Shown: positions 25,814 to 35,648, numbered from the stretch's first letter. The stretch is DNA of 64,000 bases from Vibrio cyclitrophicus (GCA_023206055.1 CP065366.1:2790001-2854000); one strand, 5' to 3'. Numbers and translations: made by a program. Notes: generated from the sequence alone by a model not told the origin.

Positions 25814-26845
25814 TTATGATTCCGCGCTCTTCTCGATAAGTTTTTCAACGGTTTTCAAACGCTTGTTCATTTCATCAATTCGATGTACACGCGTTGCTGT
25901 TTTACGCCAATCTTTGTTTGGCTGTAAAGGAATACCTGAAGAGTACATACCTTTCTCAGTGATGCTGCGCATTACCATCCCCATACCGGTGATTGTAACG
26001 CCGTCAACGATTTCAATGTGACCATTAATCACACAACCGCCACCAATAATACAGTACTTACCTATCGTAGTGCTGCCAGCTACAATTGTACCACCAGCAA
26101 TTGCCGAACCATATCCGATGTGAACATTGTGAGCAATTTGAAGTTGGTTATCTAAGATAACGTTATCTTCAATCACTGTATCGTCCAACGCGCCACGGTC
26201 GATGGTAGTACACGCACCAATTTCTACGCGGTTACCAACGCGAACCGAACCGACTTGAGGGATCTTAACCCACTCGCCTTTCTCGTTTGCATAGCCAAAG
26301 CCATCAGAGCCAACGACAGTGCTTGATTGGATCAAACACGCAGCGCCAATAACAACTTCATGGTAAATGCTTACATTTGCCCACAACTTAGTGCCGGAGC
26401 CAATCTTTGCGTTTTTACCAATAAAGCAACCTGCACCGATGATTACATCATCACCAAGGACAACACCAGATTCAATCACAGCATTTGCACCAATAGACAC
26501 GTTTTGTCCGATGGTCGCATCGCTTGAAATTGAAGCAGAATCAGCAATAGCCGCAGCAGGTGCCGGAGTAGTATCAAGCGCTTGAGCAACTTTAGCAAAA
26601 GCAACGTAAGGGTCATTAACCACTATTACATTGGTTTTACACAGTTCGCGTTCACTCTCTTTAACCATAATAGCGGATGCTTTACAGTCACCTAAGTGCT
26701 TGCTGTACTTAACGTTAGAAAGGAACGTAATGTTACCTTCTTGCGCTTTATCCATAGGAGCAACTGTTGAGACGGTAATACTACCGTCTCCATGTAGCTC
26801 TCCACCGGTAATCGTTGCCAATTCGGCTAAAGTCAGGTTCTTCAT
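25814..26845 (-). CDS. lpxD: UDP-3-O-(3-hydroxymyristoyl)glucosamine N-acyltransferase
   Basis: LpxD adds the N-linked 3-hydroxyacyl chain in the third step of lipid A synthesis. The N-terminal uridine-binding domain (MKNLTLAELATITGGEL onward) is followed by a left-handed beta-helix of hexapeptide repeats from about residue 100. The family site NVHIGYGSAIAGG has the catalytic His in QIAHNVHIG. A C-terminal helix (RIDEMNKRLKTVEKLIE) extends the trimer. The length, 343 aa, is standard. It starts 5 bp after skp, so the two are cotranscribed. Confidence 0.97.
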   Translation of the reverse strand: MKNLTLAELATITGGELHGDGSITVSTVAPMDKAQEGNITFLSNVKYSKHLGDCKASAIMVKESERELCKTNVIVVNDPYVAFAKVAQALDTTPAPAAAIADSASISSDATIGQNVSIGANAVIESGVVLGDDVIIGAGCFIGKNAKIGSGTKLWANVSIYHEVVIGAACLIQSSTVVGSDGFGYANEKGEWVKIPQVGSVRVGNRVEIGACTTIDRGALDDTVIEDNVILDNQLQIAHNVHIGYGSAIAGGTIVAGSTTIGKYCIIGGGCVINGHIEIVDGVTITGMGMVMRSITEKGMYSSGIPLQPNKDWRKTATRVHRIDEMNKRLKTVEKLIEKSAES

Positions 26846-26850
26846 AAAAC

Positions 26851-27360
26851 TTATTTCAGTGATTTAATTACTTGCTCAGAGATATTGTATTCTGGCTTGC
26901 CGTATTGCAGAGTTTGAATATCAACGATCATGTCGTAGCCTTCTTTCTCTGCAACTTTCGTTACAGCATCTTGAATCACTTTGAATAGCTTCTGCTTCTC
27001 TTGTGCTTCACGACGTTGGCTTGCTTTTTCTAGTGCTTGAGCTTTGATTTTGTACTTGCTGTCTAGCTGGCCTACTTCGATACGTAGCTTCTCAACTTCG
27101 TCAGGGCCTAGTAGCTCGCCATCACGCTTAAGCTTTTCAATCTTAGTCTTTGCTTCAGCTTGAATACTCTGTAGTTCAGCCGCTTTATCTTTGAACTCTT
27201 CCTGCATTTTTTGAAGAACAACTTCACGCTGAGGTAGAGCCTGGAATACTTGTGCAGTGTTTACATAACCCACTTTTTGCGCAGCTTCGGCCGCTGTTGC
27301 AAAAAAAGAAGAGCTAAGAACTACAAGGCCTAAACCTGCTGCTTTAATCATATTTTTCAA
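26851..27360 (-). CDS. skp: periplasmic chaperone Skp/OmpH
   Basis: Skp holds unfolded outer-membrane proteins in the periplasm and delivers them to the BAM complex, whose BamA is encoded just upstream. The signal peptide ends at about residue 26 (ATAAEA). The mature part is a long charged coiled coil (EEFKDKAAELQSIQAEAKTK region), typical of the tentacle arms. The start codon is probably a TTG at 27360, because AAAGGACA lies about 8 nt upstream; the ATG three codons later (27351) has its Shine-Dalgarno too far away. E. coli skp also uses a rare start (GTG). The total length is 169 aa. Confidence 0.94.
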   Translation of the reverse strand: MKNMIKAAGLGLVVLSSSFFATAAEAAQKVGYVNTAQVFQALPQREVVLQKMQEEFKDKAAELQSIQAEAKTKIEKLKRDGELLGPDEVEKLRIEVGQLDSKYKIKAQALEKASQRREAQEKQKLFKVIQDAVTKVAEKEGYDMIVDIQTLQYGKPEYNISEQVIKSLK

Positions 27361-27378
27361 AATATTGTCCTTTAAATA

Positions 27379-29784
27379 TTAGAAAGTTCTACCAATGGTA
27401 AATGTGAAGAATTCCTCATCATCACCTTCGTAAACTTTAATTGGTTTCGCTAGAGAGAAAACCAGTGGGCCCATTGGTGACATCCATTGAAGAGCGGCAC
27501 CATAAGATGAGCGATAATTGGTTGGATCAGAATAATCGTAGTAGTACTTGCTGCCACTGTTCGGTGCGCCACGATCTACGAACTCGGTATCCCATACACT
27601 TGCCATGTCGAAGAAGACGCTGGTTCGAATTTGGCTACGCGCTTCATCAGAAGCAAACGGCGTAGGTACGATTAACTCTAAACTTGCTAATGCAACCGCG
27701 TTACCACCTACAGAATCATCCGTAGCGGTATCGTAGGTTGGGTTGTTACCCGTACTGCTTCCGTAAACAGCTTTCGGGCCTGCCGAGTTAGAACCAAAAC
27801 CACGTAGAGTAGTAAAGCCACCCGCGTAGTAGTTCTCGTAGAATGGGAACAAGTTATCATTACCATCCGTTTGACCATAACCATTACCATAGCCTAATCG
27901 GCCACGCATCAATAGTGTGAACTCATGCTTTTTGGTCAGCGGGATGTAATGTTTTACATCGTACTGCATTTTGAAGTACTGAGCATCAGAGCCTGGTACT
28001 GTCATTTTAGCGAAAGCACGTTGGTGGTTACCCTCGGTTGGGAAAAAACCACGGTTAAGATTGTTACGAGTCCAAGAGATATTGATATCGAAGTCATTGG
28101 TTAGGATGTGTTCGTCACCATATTGGTTAATACTTCTCGCGAATTGTTCAACTTGGATATAGGTTGGAACGTTACCGATCTTGTTGTGCGTATAGCCAAC
28201 ACCAAACTCAAGACGGTTCAGCTCATCCATAGGGAAACCCCATGTTAGGCTGGTACCGTAACTTTGGTTGGTATAGTCGACAATGCCCGCTTCAGAGGCT
28301 TCAAATTCGTTGTAGAAGATCTTACCGCCTAAACTCACACCATCAAGGTTCCAGTATGGGTCGCGGTAGTCTAAGCTCACGTTCTTTTGGTAGTCGTTCA
28401 TCATGGCACTTACGCCAACACGATTACCTGAACCCGCAAAGTTATCTTGCTGTAAACCAACTTGGAAGCTGACACCTGATTCAGTACCGTAGCCAACACC
28501 AAAGTTGATGCTGCCAGAGTTTGCTTCCTTAACGTTGTAAACCAAATCAACTTGATCTTCACTACCTGGGACTCGTACGGTTTGTACATCCACAGTTTCA
28601 AAGTAACCTAAACGGTTCAGGCGGCTCTTACCGGTATCAATCGATCTCGAGTTAAGCCAACTTCCTTCCATCTGACGCATCTCGCGACGTAACACTTCAT
28701 CTTTGGTTGAGTTGTTACCCGTAAAACGAATATCACGAACGTAGATACGACTCCCCGCTTCTACATTGATCACTAACGAAACTTCTTTGGTTTCATCATC
28801 AAATTCTGGAATAGTGCGAACTTGTGGGTAGGCATAGCCAGATTCACCAAGAATTCGTTTTACGTTCTCTTCCAAAGACGTTACCGAGGAGCCGTTATAA
28901 GTATCGCCGTCTTCAAATGGCACTAACGCTTCGAAATCAGCCTCACGGCCGATTAGCTCACCACGGAAATAGACATCTTTAACGGTGTAAGCTTCGCCTT
29001 CATCAAGGCCGAGTGTGATGTAAACACCTTTCTTGTCTGGAGAGATCGCCACCTGAGTTGAGTCCACCTTAAACTTAAGGTAACCACGATCAAGGTAGTA
29101 AGATTTCAGCGCTTCAATATCACCAGCTAATACTTGCTTCTGATATTTTTCATCCGCAAGGAAATTCCACCATGCAACATCAACATTCAAGTTGAAACGA
29201 CTGAGGAGTTCAGCGTCAGAGAAAACTTCGTTACCGATAAAGTTGATTTGCTGAATCTTAGCGGATACGCCTTCAGTAAACACAAATTTAAGGTCAGAAC
29301 GGTTACGAGGCAAAGGCGTCACAACCGCTTTTACTGTCGCGTTGTACTTACCAACACTGTAGTAAAAATCTTCAAGGCCTTTCTCAATGTTACTCAGTGT
29401 AGTGCGGTCAAGAGCTTCACCTTCGCGAACACCAGACGCATCTAGGTTCTGCTGAAGTTGCTCTTCTTTAATCGCTTTGTTACCCGAGAATGAAATGCTC
29501 GCGATAGTCGGTCGTTCTTTCACTTGAACAACTAAAACACCTTCATCGCGAAGGACTTTAACGTCCTCAAAGTTACCTGAAGCATACAATGCACGAATGA
29601 TCTCAGACACATCGCTTTCATCCACTTCATCGCCAATACGCACTGGCATTTTGAGTAGAGCAGCACCAAGTGCAACACGCTGTAAACCTTCGATCTTGAT
29701 ATCTTGAACCACAAAGTTTTGTGCTCCGTTCGCAGCCACACTAGTGGCCAATAGACTTGCGAACAGAATTTGCTTAATCGCCAT
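27379..29784 (-). CDS. bamA: outer-membrane protein assembly factor BamA
   Basis: BamA is the core of the machine that folds beta-barrels into the outer membrane. A signal peptide (residues 1 to about 21, ending ANGAQN) is followed by five POTRA domains (to about residue 420), beginning FVVQDIKIEGLQRV. A 16-stranded barrel of the Bac_surface_Ag type follows. The loop motif LRGFGSNSAGPKAVYG contains the conserved (V/I)RGF-like lid-lock signature. The chain ends in an aromatic residue (FTFTIGRTF). The length, 801 aa, is normal. It lies between rseP and skp, in the usual order. Confidence 0.97.
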   Translation of the reverse strand: MAIKQILFASLLATSVAANGAQNFVVQDIKIEGLQRVALGAALLKMPVRIGDEVDESDVSEIIRALYASGNFEDVKVLRDEGVLVVQVKERPTIASISFSGNKAIKEEQLQQNLDASGVREGEALDRTTLSNIEKGLEDFYYSVGKYNATVKAVVTPLPRNRSDLKFVFTEGVSAKIQQINFIGNEVFSDAELLSRFNLNVDVAWWNFLADEKYQKQVLAGDIEALKSYYLDRGYLKFKVDSTQVAISPDKKGVYITLGLDEGEAYTVKDVYFRGELIGREADFEALVPFEDGDTYNGSSVTSLEENVKRILGESGYAYPQVRTIPEFDDETKEVSLVINVEAGSRIYVRDIRFTGNNSTKDEVLRREMRQMEGSWLNSRSIDTGKSRLNRLGYFETVDVQTVRVPGSEDQVDLVYNVKEANSGSINFGVGYGTESGVSFQVGLQQDNFAGSGNRVGVSAMMNDYQKNVSLDYRDPYWNLDGVSLGGKIFYNEFEASEAGIVDYTNQSYGTSLTWGFPMDELNRLEFGVGYTHNKIGNVPTYIQVEQFARSINQYGDEHILTNDFDINISWTRNNLNRGFFPTEGNHQRAFAKMTVPGSDAQYFKMQYDVKHYIPLTKKHEFTLLMRGRLGYGNGYGQTDGNDNLFPFYENYYAGGFTTLRGFGSNSAGPKAVYGSSTGNNPTYDTATDDSVGGNAVALASLELIVPTPFASDEARSQIRTSVFFDMASVWDTEFVDRGAPNSGSKYYYDYSDPTNYRSSYGAALQWMSPMGPLVFSLAKPIKVYEGDDEEFFTFTIGRTF

Positions 29785-29832
29785 ACTTATTCTAATTATT
29801 CCTTGCTACTACCAATTCCTGTGAGAAACCAT

Positions 29833-31191
29833 TCACAGACGAGTAAAGTCATTAAATATTGCCAGAGCCATCAAAGAGAAGAGGATTGCACCTCCCACTC
29901 TGTATCCAATTTCCTGAATTTTTTCAGGAACAGGTTTACGAGTAACAGCCTCAATGGCGAAAAATAGCAAATGTCCGCCATCAAGCATAGGCAGCGGAAC
30001 CAAATTAATAATCCCTAAGTTAACACTAATCAGAGCCAAAAAGCCTAAGAAATAAACCAAACCGTAATCGGCGGTTGTCCCTGCACCTTTAGCTATTGAA
30101 ATCGGGCCACTTAAGTTATTCAAGCCAACATCACCAACGATGAGCTTCTTAAGCATTGTCAGCGTCAACCCAATGATTTGACCTGTTTTATCAAATGCTT
30201 TTCCTACAGACTCAATTACACCAAATTGTAACTCAAAGCGATAATCTTCTGGCCATTCTGCGACTTCTGGAGCAATACCTGCATAGCCGATTGTGGAACC
30301 ATCAGAAAGCTCGCGGCTTTTTGGCGTCATAACTAATGACTGTTCAGTACCATTTCGTAAGACCACAAGGTCCAAGGATGTCATCGGATTCGAACGGATT
30401 AACTCAACAACCGACTGCCACTGTTCAATAGGCTGCCCATTAATCTCAACAATTTTGTCGCCAGCCTCTACTCCGGCATCGTATGCCGCACCGTCATCAA
30501 TGACTTGAGCAAGCACTGTCGATATCTCTGGAGAATACGGTCTAAAACCCAGCGTTGTCATTGCAGATTCAGTTTCTGGGTTAAACGACCAGTCTGAAAT
30601 ATCCAATATCATCTGTTGTTCAAAGCCGATATCGTCTTGAGAGGCAACCGTTACAGTCATCGATTGGTCACCAATATGCGATATCAAACCCATATTGACT
30701 GATTCCCAATCTGCGGTTTTGATTCCTGAAATAGATTTAAGTTCCATTCCAGTTTCAATTCCGGCTTGTGCAGCAATAGATTGCGGAGTAACTTCACCAA
30801 TTACGGGTTTAACTGCCGGTACGCCAATCAAAAATACTAGCCAATACGCAAAAACGGCAAAGATAAAATTAAACGCAGGACCTGCCCCAACTATTGCAGT
30901 TCTTTTCCACAATGGCTTCTTATCAAAAGCGTATTGTTGTTCTTCTTCAGAAAGATCGTCTACACGACCATCAAGCATCTTAACGTAACCACCTAATGGA
31001 ATGACAGACAAGCTGTACTCTATGCCATCACGGCCAACTTTGCTCCAGATTGATTTACCAAAACCAATCGAGAATTTCTCAACTTTCACACCACAGCGGC
31101 GAGCAACCCAGAAGTGTCCAAACTCATGAACAGCGACCAGAATACCAAGCGCTACAATAAAGGATGCGAAGTTCCACAGAATTCCACTCAT
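29833..31191 (-). CDS. rseP: site-2 intramembrane metalloprotease RseP
   Basis: RseP cuts the anti-sigma factor RseA inside the membrane, releasing sigma E when outer-membrane folding fails. The zinc motif HEFGH (His22, Glu23, His26) is in the first transmembrane helix. Two PDZ domains follow (about residues 110-300), the second with DAGVEAGDKIVEINGQ. NLVPLPMLDGGHL holds the third zinc ligand, Asp. The 452-aa length and four membrane segments fit. The start overlaps the dxr stop by 4 bp (ATGA), so translation is coupled. Being beside bamA and skp, it ties stress sensing to the assembly machine. Confidence 0.97.
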   Translation of the reverse strand: MSGILWNFASFIVALGILVAVHEFGHFWVARRCGVKVEKFSIGFGKSIWSKVGRDGIEYSLSVIPLGGYVKMLDGRVDDLSEEEQQYAFDKKPLWKRTAIVGAGPAFNFIFAVFAYWLVFLIGVPAVKPVIGEVTPQSIAAQAGIETGMELKSISGIKTADWESVNMGLISHIGDQSMTVTVASQDDIGFEQQMILDISDWSFNPETESAMTTLGFRPYSPEISTVLAQVIDDGAAYDAGVEAGDKIVEINGQPIEQWQSVVELIRSNPMTSLDLVVLRNGTEQSLVMTPKSRELSDGSTIGYAGIAPEVAEWPEDYRFELQFGVIESVGKAFDKTGQIIGLTLTMLKKLIVGDVGLNNLSGPISIAKGAGTTADYGLVYFLGFLALISVNLGIINLVPLPMLDGGHLLFFAIEAVTRKPVPEKIQEIGYRVGGAILFSLMALAIFNDFTRL

Positions 31192-32396
31192 GCTAGCTGC
31201 TCTTTAATAAATTGAATGGCTATTTGACGAGACATATTATCGAGCTCGAGAAGGCTTTCCAAGCTATCTAAGCCCTCAGAGTTATGTTGTTCACATACTT
31301 TGCTCATAACATGCTCGTTAATAATAGCAATATCGGTAAACTTCACTCGATTGTTCAAGAAAGCATCGACTGCAATTTCGTTTGCCGCGTTAATTGCTGT
31401 TGTAGCATGCTGTCCTAGGTAGCAAGCTTCAATAGCTAATCTTAAACATGGATAACGGCTAAAATCGGGTTCTAGGAAAGTAAGCTCGCCCACTTTGGTG
31501 AAATCCAGAGGCTTGACACCCGCTTCTGTACGCTCAGGGTAAGACATCGTCAAAGCAATTGGCGTCGCCATATCAGGTTCGCCCATTTGAGCAAGCACAG
31601 AGCCATCCTTGTACTGGACCATAGAATGAATCACAGACTGAGGATGGATAATCACTTTCAACTGCTCTTGAGAAGCATTAAATAGCCACTTAGCCTCAAT
31701 GTACTCTAAGCCTTTATTCATCATAGTTGCTGAGTCGACAGAGATCTTAGGACCCATAGACCAATTAGGGTGTGCGATAGCGCGCTCAGGAGTAACGGAT
31801 TCAAGCTCTGTAACATCGGTATAGCGGAAAGGACCGCCAGAACCCGTCAAGAGAATATGGTTGATACCACTATCTTCCAGATTACAACGACCTAGATGGG
31901 TTTGTACATTTTTCGGTAGGCATTGAAAGATAGCATTGTGCTCACTATCAACAGGAAGTAGCTCAGCGCCATATTTTTCTACTGCGTCGATGAACAACTG
32001 TCCTGACATCACTAAGGCTTCTTTATTTGCAAGCAAGATACGCTTCCCAGCCTTTACCGCAGACATAGTAGGAAGTAAACCTGCGGCACCAACAATAGCA
32101 GCCATTACCGTGTCCACTTCCTCTAGAGAAGCAACCAGACACATGCCTTCAGTGCCTGAAAGTACTTTTACGTTAGGATAACTGGTGGACAACGCCTCAG
32201 TCAGTTGAGAGGCTGCATCAGGACAAGCCATAGCAACATAGCTTGGTTTCCACTTTTTAACTAGCGCCAGCATCTTTTCAACATTCGAACCAGCAGCCAG
32301 TGCAACCACTGAATAGAGATCTGGGTTTTGCTCAACGACTTTCAGTGTACTTGCACCAATTGAGCCGGTTGCACCAAGGATAGTTAGATTTCGCAT
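31188..32396 (-). CDS. dxr: 1-deoxy-D-xylulose 5-phosphate reductoisomerase
   Basis: Dxr (IspC) converts DXP to MEP with NADPH, the committed step of the MEP isoprenoid pathway. The N-terminus MRNLTILGATGSIGAST is the NADPH-binding Rossmann motif. VDSEHNAIFQCL contains the metal-binding Asp and Glu, and LTGSGGPFR and WSMGPKISVDSATMMNKG (region) form the substrate site. I start at the ATG at 32396, giving 402 aa; a longer frame adds 13 residues not seen in the family. The product feeds undecaprenyl phosphate through UppS, located two genes earlier. Confidence 0.96.
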   Translation of the reverse strand: MRNLTILGATGSIGASTLKVVEQNPDLYSVVALAAGSNVEKMLALVKKWKPSYVAMACPDAASQLTEALSTSYPNVKVLSGTEGMCLVASLEEVDTVMAAIVGAAGLLPTMSAVKAGKRILLANKEALVMSGQLFIDAVEKYGAELLPVDSEHNAIFQCLPKNVQTHLGRCNLEDSGINHILLTGSGGPFRYTDVTELESVTPERAIAHPNWSMGPKISVDSATMMNKGLEYIEAKWLFNASQEQLKVIIHPQSVIHSMVQYKDGSVLAQMGEPDMATPIALTMSYPERTEAGVKPLDFTKVGELTFLEPDFSRYPCLRLAIEACYLGQHATTAINAANEIAVDAFLNNRVKFTDIAIINEHVMSKVCEQHNSEGLDSLESLLELDNMSRQIAIQFIKEQLA

Positions 32397-32420
32397 CACA
32401 TATGACCGTAGAAATGTAGT

Positions 32421-32446
32421 AAAGGGCAGAATCACTGCCCTTTTTA
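32421..32446. other. stem-loop between cdsA and dxr
   Basis: AAAGGGCAG pairs perfectly with CTGCCCTTT around AATCA. On the minus strand only three T follow, so it is at best a partial terminator or an attenuator. The stem overlaps the region just upstream of the dxr start. Confidence 0.45.
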
Positions 32447-33289
32447 TTAGAATGCTAAATAAAGCAGAGCAAAGACAGGGAATGCAGCTGTTAAGCTATC
32501 TATTCTATCTAGTATACCACCATGACCAGGAATCAGATTACTGCTGTCTTTCACCCCAGAAACACGCTTAAACATGCTTTCAACAAGGTCACCTAGAACA
32601 GAAATAACAACGGTCACAAGGGTAATAACAATCATGTGAAGTGAGCTGGTGAATTGGATGTCAAACAAGTCAGCAAAGATCCAAGCCACGATCACTGCAG
32701 TAATAATCCCCCCAATAAGACCTTCAATCGTCTTGTTCGGGCTCACCGCTGGTGCCATTTTGCGCTTACCAAAGCTCTTTCCTGAAAAATAAGCACCGCT
32801 GTCCGCTGCCCAAACAAGCAAGCAAACAAACATCACCAATTTTGCACCGTGGTAAGGATCAACATCGATACCGTTAGCACGTAGGATAACCACACTCCAG
32901 AAGAATGGCAGTAGAGTTAGTACACCAAAGGCATGACGAAGAAGAGAAGAGTCTTTCCATGCAGGCATAGACTTAGGATAAGTCACCGCCATGCCACTCG
33001 CGATTACCCACCAAATCGAGCCAATCGTTAGGATGGCGTAGTGAGCAGTAGACAAGTTATTAAGGCTAAATGCATCAAAAGGGATAAAAGCAAAACTTGC
33101 AGCACTAACCACAACCGTTGGAATCAACGCTAAATAACGTGATTTGCTTTCAACAAACTGAGTCCACTCCCAAAAGCCCAATAGCGTGATTACTGCGAGT
33201 GAGAGTATAAATGTGGGAAGTGATAACTCAAAAATACCTAGAATAACTAGGGGAGCCAAAATCAACGCCGTAATAATTCGTTGTTTCAA
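32447..33289 (-). CDS. cdsA: phosphatidate cytidylyltransferase
   Basis: CdsA makes CDP-diacylglycerol, the precursor of all phospholipids. It is an integral membrane protein with about eight hydrophobic segments in 280 aa. The C-terminal signature is intact: AVSPNKTIEGLIGG, then LGDLVESMFKRVSGVKDSS and PGHGGILDRIDSL. The start is unusual: the first codon of the homologous region is a TTG (33289), preceded at a good distance by AAGGA, and no ATG is available between it and the uppS stop. It follows uppS by 15 bp, so the two genes are linked. Confidence 0.94.
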   Translation of the reverse strand: MKQRIITALILAPLVILGIFELSLPTFILSLAVITLLGFWEWTQFVESKSRYLALIPTVVVSAASFAFIPFDAFSLNNLSTAHYAILTIGSIWWVIASGMAVTYPKSMPAWKDSSLLRHAFGVLTLLPFFWSVVILRANGIDVDPYHGAKLVMFVCLLVWAADSGAYFSGKSFGKRKMAPAVSPNKTIEGLIGGIITAVIVAWIFADLFDIQFTSSLHMIVITLVTVVISVLGDLVESMFKRVSGVKDSSNLIPGHGGILDRIDSLTAAFPVFALLYLAF

Positions 33290-33304
33290 ACCAAAAAATC
33301 CTTA

Positions 33305-34057
33305 TTAACTGTCCATCAGAGCTTTAATTTGCTCACCAGTGCATCCAAAACGACGCTCACGGTTTACAAACCAAGTCACAGCTTCTACTAAGCTGTCTTC
33401 ATTAAAGTCTGGCCAGAATTGTTCAGTGAAATACATTTCGGCGTAAGCCAACTGCCAAAGCATAAAATTACTAATACGGCATTCGCCACTGGTACGGATA
33501 AGTAGATCGACTTCAGGAATATCTGCCATCGTCAGGTGCTGTGTAATCATAGCTTCATCAATGTCATCTACATTAATATCGCCAGACTTTACCTGTTGAG
33601 CAATAGAGGTCATTGCTTGCTGAATATCCCACTTACCGCCGTAGTTAGCCGCAATATTAATAACCATACCAGTATTGGTGCTAGTCAAAGCTTCCGCTTC
33701 TTCTATCTTCTTTTGTAGTCGATCATTGAAACGACTTTTATCACCGATAACACGAAGTTGTAGATTATTTTTATGAAGCTTTTTTACTTCACTCGACAGC
33801 ACTGAAATAAACAGTTCCATCAAGATACCGACTTCTTCTTCAGGACGACGCCAGTTCTCGCTACTAAACGCAAAAAGAGTAACGGCTTTAATGCCAAGTC
33901 TGGCTGCAGAAGAGATAGTTTTACGAACGGCTTGAACACCGTTTTTATGGCCAAAAACGCGAGGCTTGCCCTTAGCTTTTGCCCAACGACCATTACCATC
34001 CATAATGATAGCAATGTGTTTAGGAAGAGAGTCTGTGAACGCTTGAGAATTATGCAT
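33305..34057 (-). CDS. uppS: undecaprenyl diphosphate synthase (isoprenyl transferase)
   Basis: UppS (IspU) elongates farnesyl diphosphate with eight isopentenyl units to the C55 lipid carrier used for peptidoglycan and O antigen. It has the cis-prenyltransferase signature HIAIIMDGNGRWAKAKG with the catalytic Asp, FAFSSENWRRPEEEV, and PEVDLLIRTSGECRISNF. I begin at the ATG at 34057 (250 aa); a TTG five codons upstream is also in frame. Neither start has a strong Shine-Dalgarno sequence. A terminator separates it from frr, so it may have an internal promoter. Confidence 0.95.
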   Translation of the reverse strand: MHNSQAFTDSLPKHIAIIMDGNGRWAKAKGKPRVFGHKNGVQAVRKTISSAARLGIKAVTLFAFSSENWRRPEEEVGILMELFISVLSSEVKKLHKNNLQLRVIGDKSRFNDRLQKKIEEAEALTSTNTGMVINIAANYGGKWDIQQAMTSIAQQVKSGDINVDDIDEAMITQHLTMADIPEVDLLIRTSGECRISNFMLWQLAYAEMYFTEQFWPDFNEDSLVEAVTWFVNRERRFGCTGEQIKALMDS

Positions 34058-34097
34058 AAAAGAGTGAATCAAATTCTAATAGTCGAACAGAGTAGCA

Positions 34098-34130
34098 TAA
34101 AAAAACGCTGCACCGTGAGTACAGCGTTTT
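34098..34130 (-). terminator. frr terminator
   Basis: AAAACGCTG pairs with CAGCGTTTT around an 11-nt loop, with a T run on the minus strand after the frr stop. Confidence 0.8.
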
Positions 34131-34155
34131 TCCGGAAAGAAAAGAATATGGAAAA

Positions 34156-34713
34156 TTAAACTTCCATCAACTCTTTTTCTTTAACAGCTAGAACTTCGTC
34201 TACGTTCTTAACCGCAGCGTCAGTTAACTTTTGAATTTCGTCTTGTGCTTTACGATCTTCATCTTCAGAGATTTCTTTGTCTTTAAGAAGTGCTTTTAGA
34301 TCGCCATTTGCATCACGACGGATGTTACGGATAGCAACACGGCCACCTTCAGCTTCGCCACGAACGATTTTAACTAGGTCTTTACGACGCTCTTCCGTTA
34401 GTGGTGGAAGTGGAACACGGATAACTGTACCCGCAGACATAGGGTTTAGGCCTAGGTCAGATGTCAGGATTGCTTTTTCAACTAGAGGAGTCAGTGTTTT
34501 ATCAAACACTGTAATAGCTAGTGTACGTGCATCTTCAGCGATAACGTTAGCTACTTGAGTCAAAGGCGTTGGAGCACCGTAGTACTCAACAGTAAGACCA
34601 GAAAGTAAGCTCGGGTGCGCACGGCCTGTACGAATCTTTTGCAGGCTGTTTTTTAGTGCATCAACACTTTTTACCATGCGCTCTTGAGCGTCTTTTTTGA
34701 TTTCGTTAATCAC
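34156..34713 (-). CDS. frr: ribosome recycling factor
   Basis: RRF splits post-termination ribosomes together with EF-G. The protein mimics tRNA in shape: a three-helix bundle (INEIKKDAQERMVKSV and the C-terminal half) plus a small beta domain (VEYYGAPTPL). LPPLTEERRKDLVKIVRGEAE is fully conserved. I choose a GTG at 34713 as the start, because AAGGTG lies at the right distance and it gives the standard 185 aa; an upstream ATG frame (to 34743) would add ten unrelated residues. It follows pyrH in the rpsB-tsf-pyrH-frr cluster. Confidence 0.96.
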   Translation of the reverse strand: MINEIKKDAQERMVKSVDALKNSLQKIRTGRAHPSLLSGLTVEYYGAPTPLTQVANVIAEDARTLAITVFDKTLTPLVEKAILTSDLGLNPMSAGTVIRVPLPPLTEERRKDLVKIVRGEAEGGRVAIRNIRRDANGDLKALLKDKEISEDEDRKAQDEIQKLTDAAVKNVDEVLAVKEKELMEV

Positions 34714-34811
34714 AATTTCACCTTGATTATGTTCTTTCTTCAAGAAAGCTTTTTATTTGGAGTGATAAGGATAAGCTTACCAAAGTATAACACCTCAGTA
34801 AGCCCGAAAAA

Positions 34812-35543
34812 TTAGTCAGCGTCGCTGATTAATGTACCTTCAGTTTCACCCATAACCACGCGACGTAGTGCGCCTGGTTTATTCATGTTAAATACACGGA
34901 TTGGCATTTTGTGATCACGTGCTAGCGTAAATGCAGCCAAATCCATTACTTTCAATTCTTTCTCAAGAATCGTGTTGTAAGACAAAGTATCATACAGCTC
35001 TGCGTCTGGGTTTGCTACTGGGTCAGCAGTAAATACACCATCTACTTTCGTCGCTTTTAGAACTACGTCAGCTTCGATTTCGATACCACGTAGACACGCA
35101 GCAGAATCTGTAGTGAAGAATGGGTTACCAGTACCTGCAGAGAAGATCACAACGCGACCTTGACGTAGTTGGCTGATTGCATCTGCCCAATTGTAATCGT
35201 CACATACACCTTTAAGAGGGATTGCAGACATTACACGTGCGTTTACGTAAGCACGGTGTAGAGCGTCACGCATTGCAAGGCCGTTCATTACCGTTGCAAG
35301 CATACCCATGTGGTCACCAACAACGCGGTTCATACCTGCTTCAGCAAGGCCTGCGCCACGGAAAAGGTTACCGCCACCGATAACAACACCTACTTGAACA
35401 CCTAGTTCAACCAATTCTTTTACTTCTTGAGCCATACGATCAAGGATCGTCGGGTCAATACCAAAACCTTCTTCGCCTTGTAGTGCTTCACCGCTAAGTT
35501 TTAACAGAATACGTTGATACGCCGGTTTAGGGTTCGTAGTCAT
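34812..35543 (-). CDS. pyrH: uridylate kinase
   Basis: PyrH (UMP kinase) phosphorylates UMP to UDP in pyrimidine synthesis and is a hexamer of the amino-acid-kinase fold. Its sequence runs RILLKLSGEALQGEEGFGID, VGVVIGGGNLFRGA, FSAGTGNPFFTTDSAACLRG and KATKVDGVFTADP, all family signatures. It is 243 aa, of normal length. A terminator-like hairpin separates it from tsf. It uses UMP made by Upp in salvage, encoded at the window's left end. Confidence 0.98.
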   Translation of the reverse strand: MTTNPKPAYQRILLKLSGEALQGEEGFGIDPTILDRMAQEVKELVELGVQVGVVIGGGNLFRGAGLAEAGMNRVVGDHMGMLATVMNGLAMRDALHRAYVNARVMSAIPLKGVCDDYNWADAISQLRQGRVVIFSAGTGNPFFTTDSAACLRGIEIEADVVLKATKVDGVFTADPVANPDAELYDTLSYNTILEKELKVMDLAAFTLARDHKMPIRVFNMNKPGALRRVVMGETEGTLISDAD

Positions 35544-35648
35544 GGAGTTTACCTTCCAAAGAGTTGATGATTAACAGTCATGGATAAAAACTGATTAGCT
35601 CAGTTCGCATTCATAACAGCTAAAAGCCTAAAATAATTCACTATTCAT

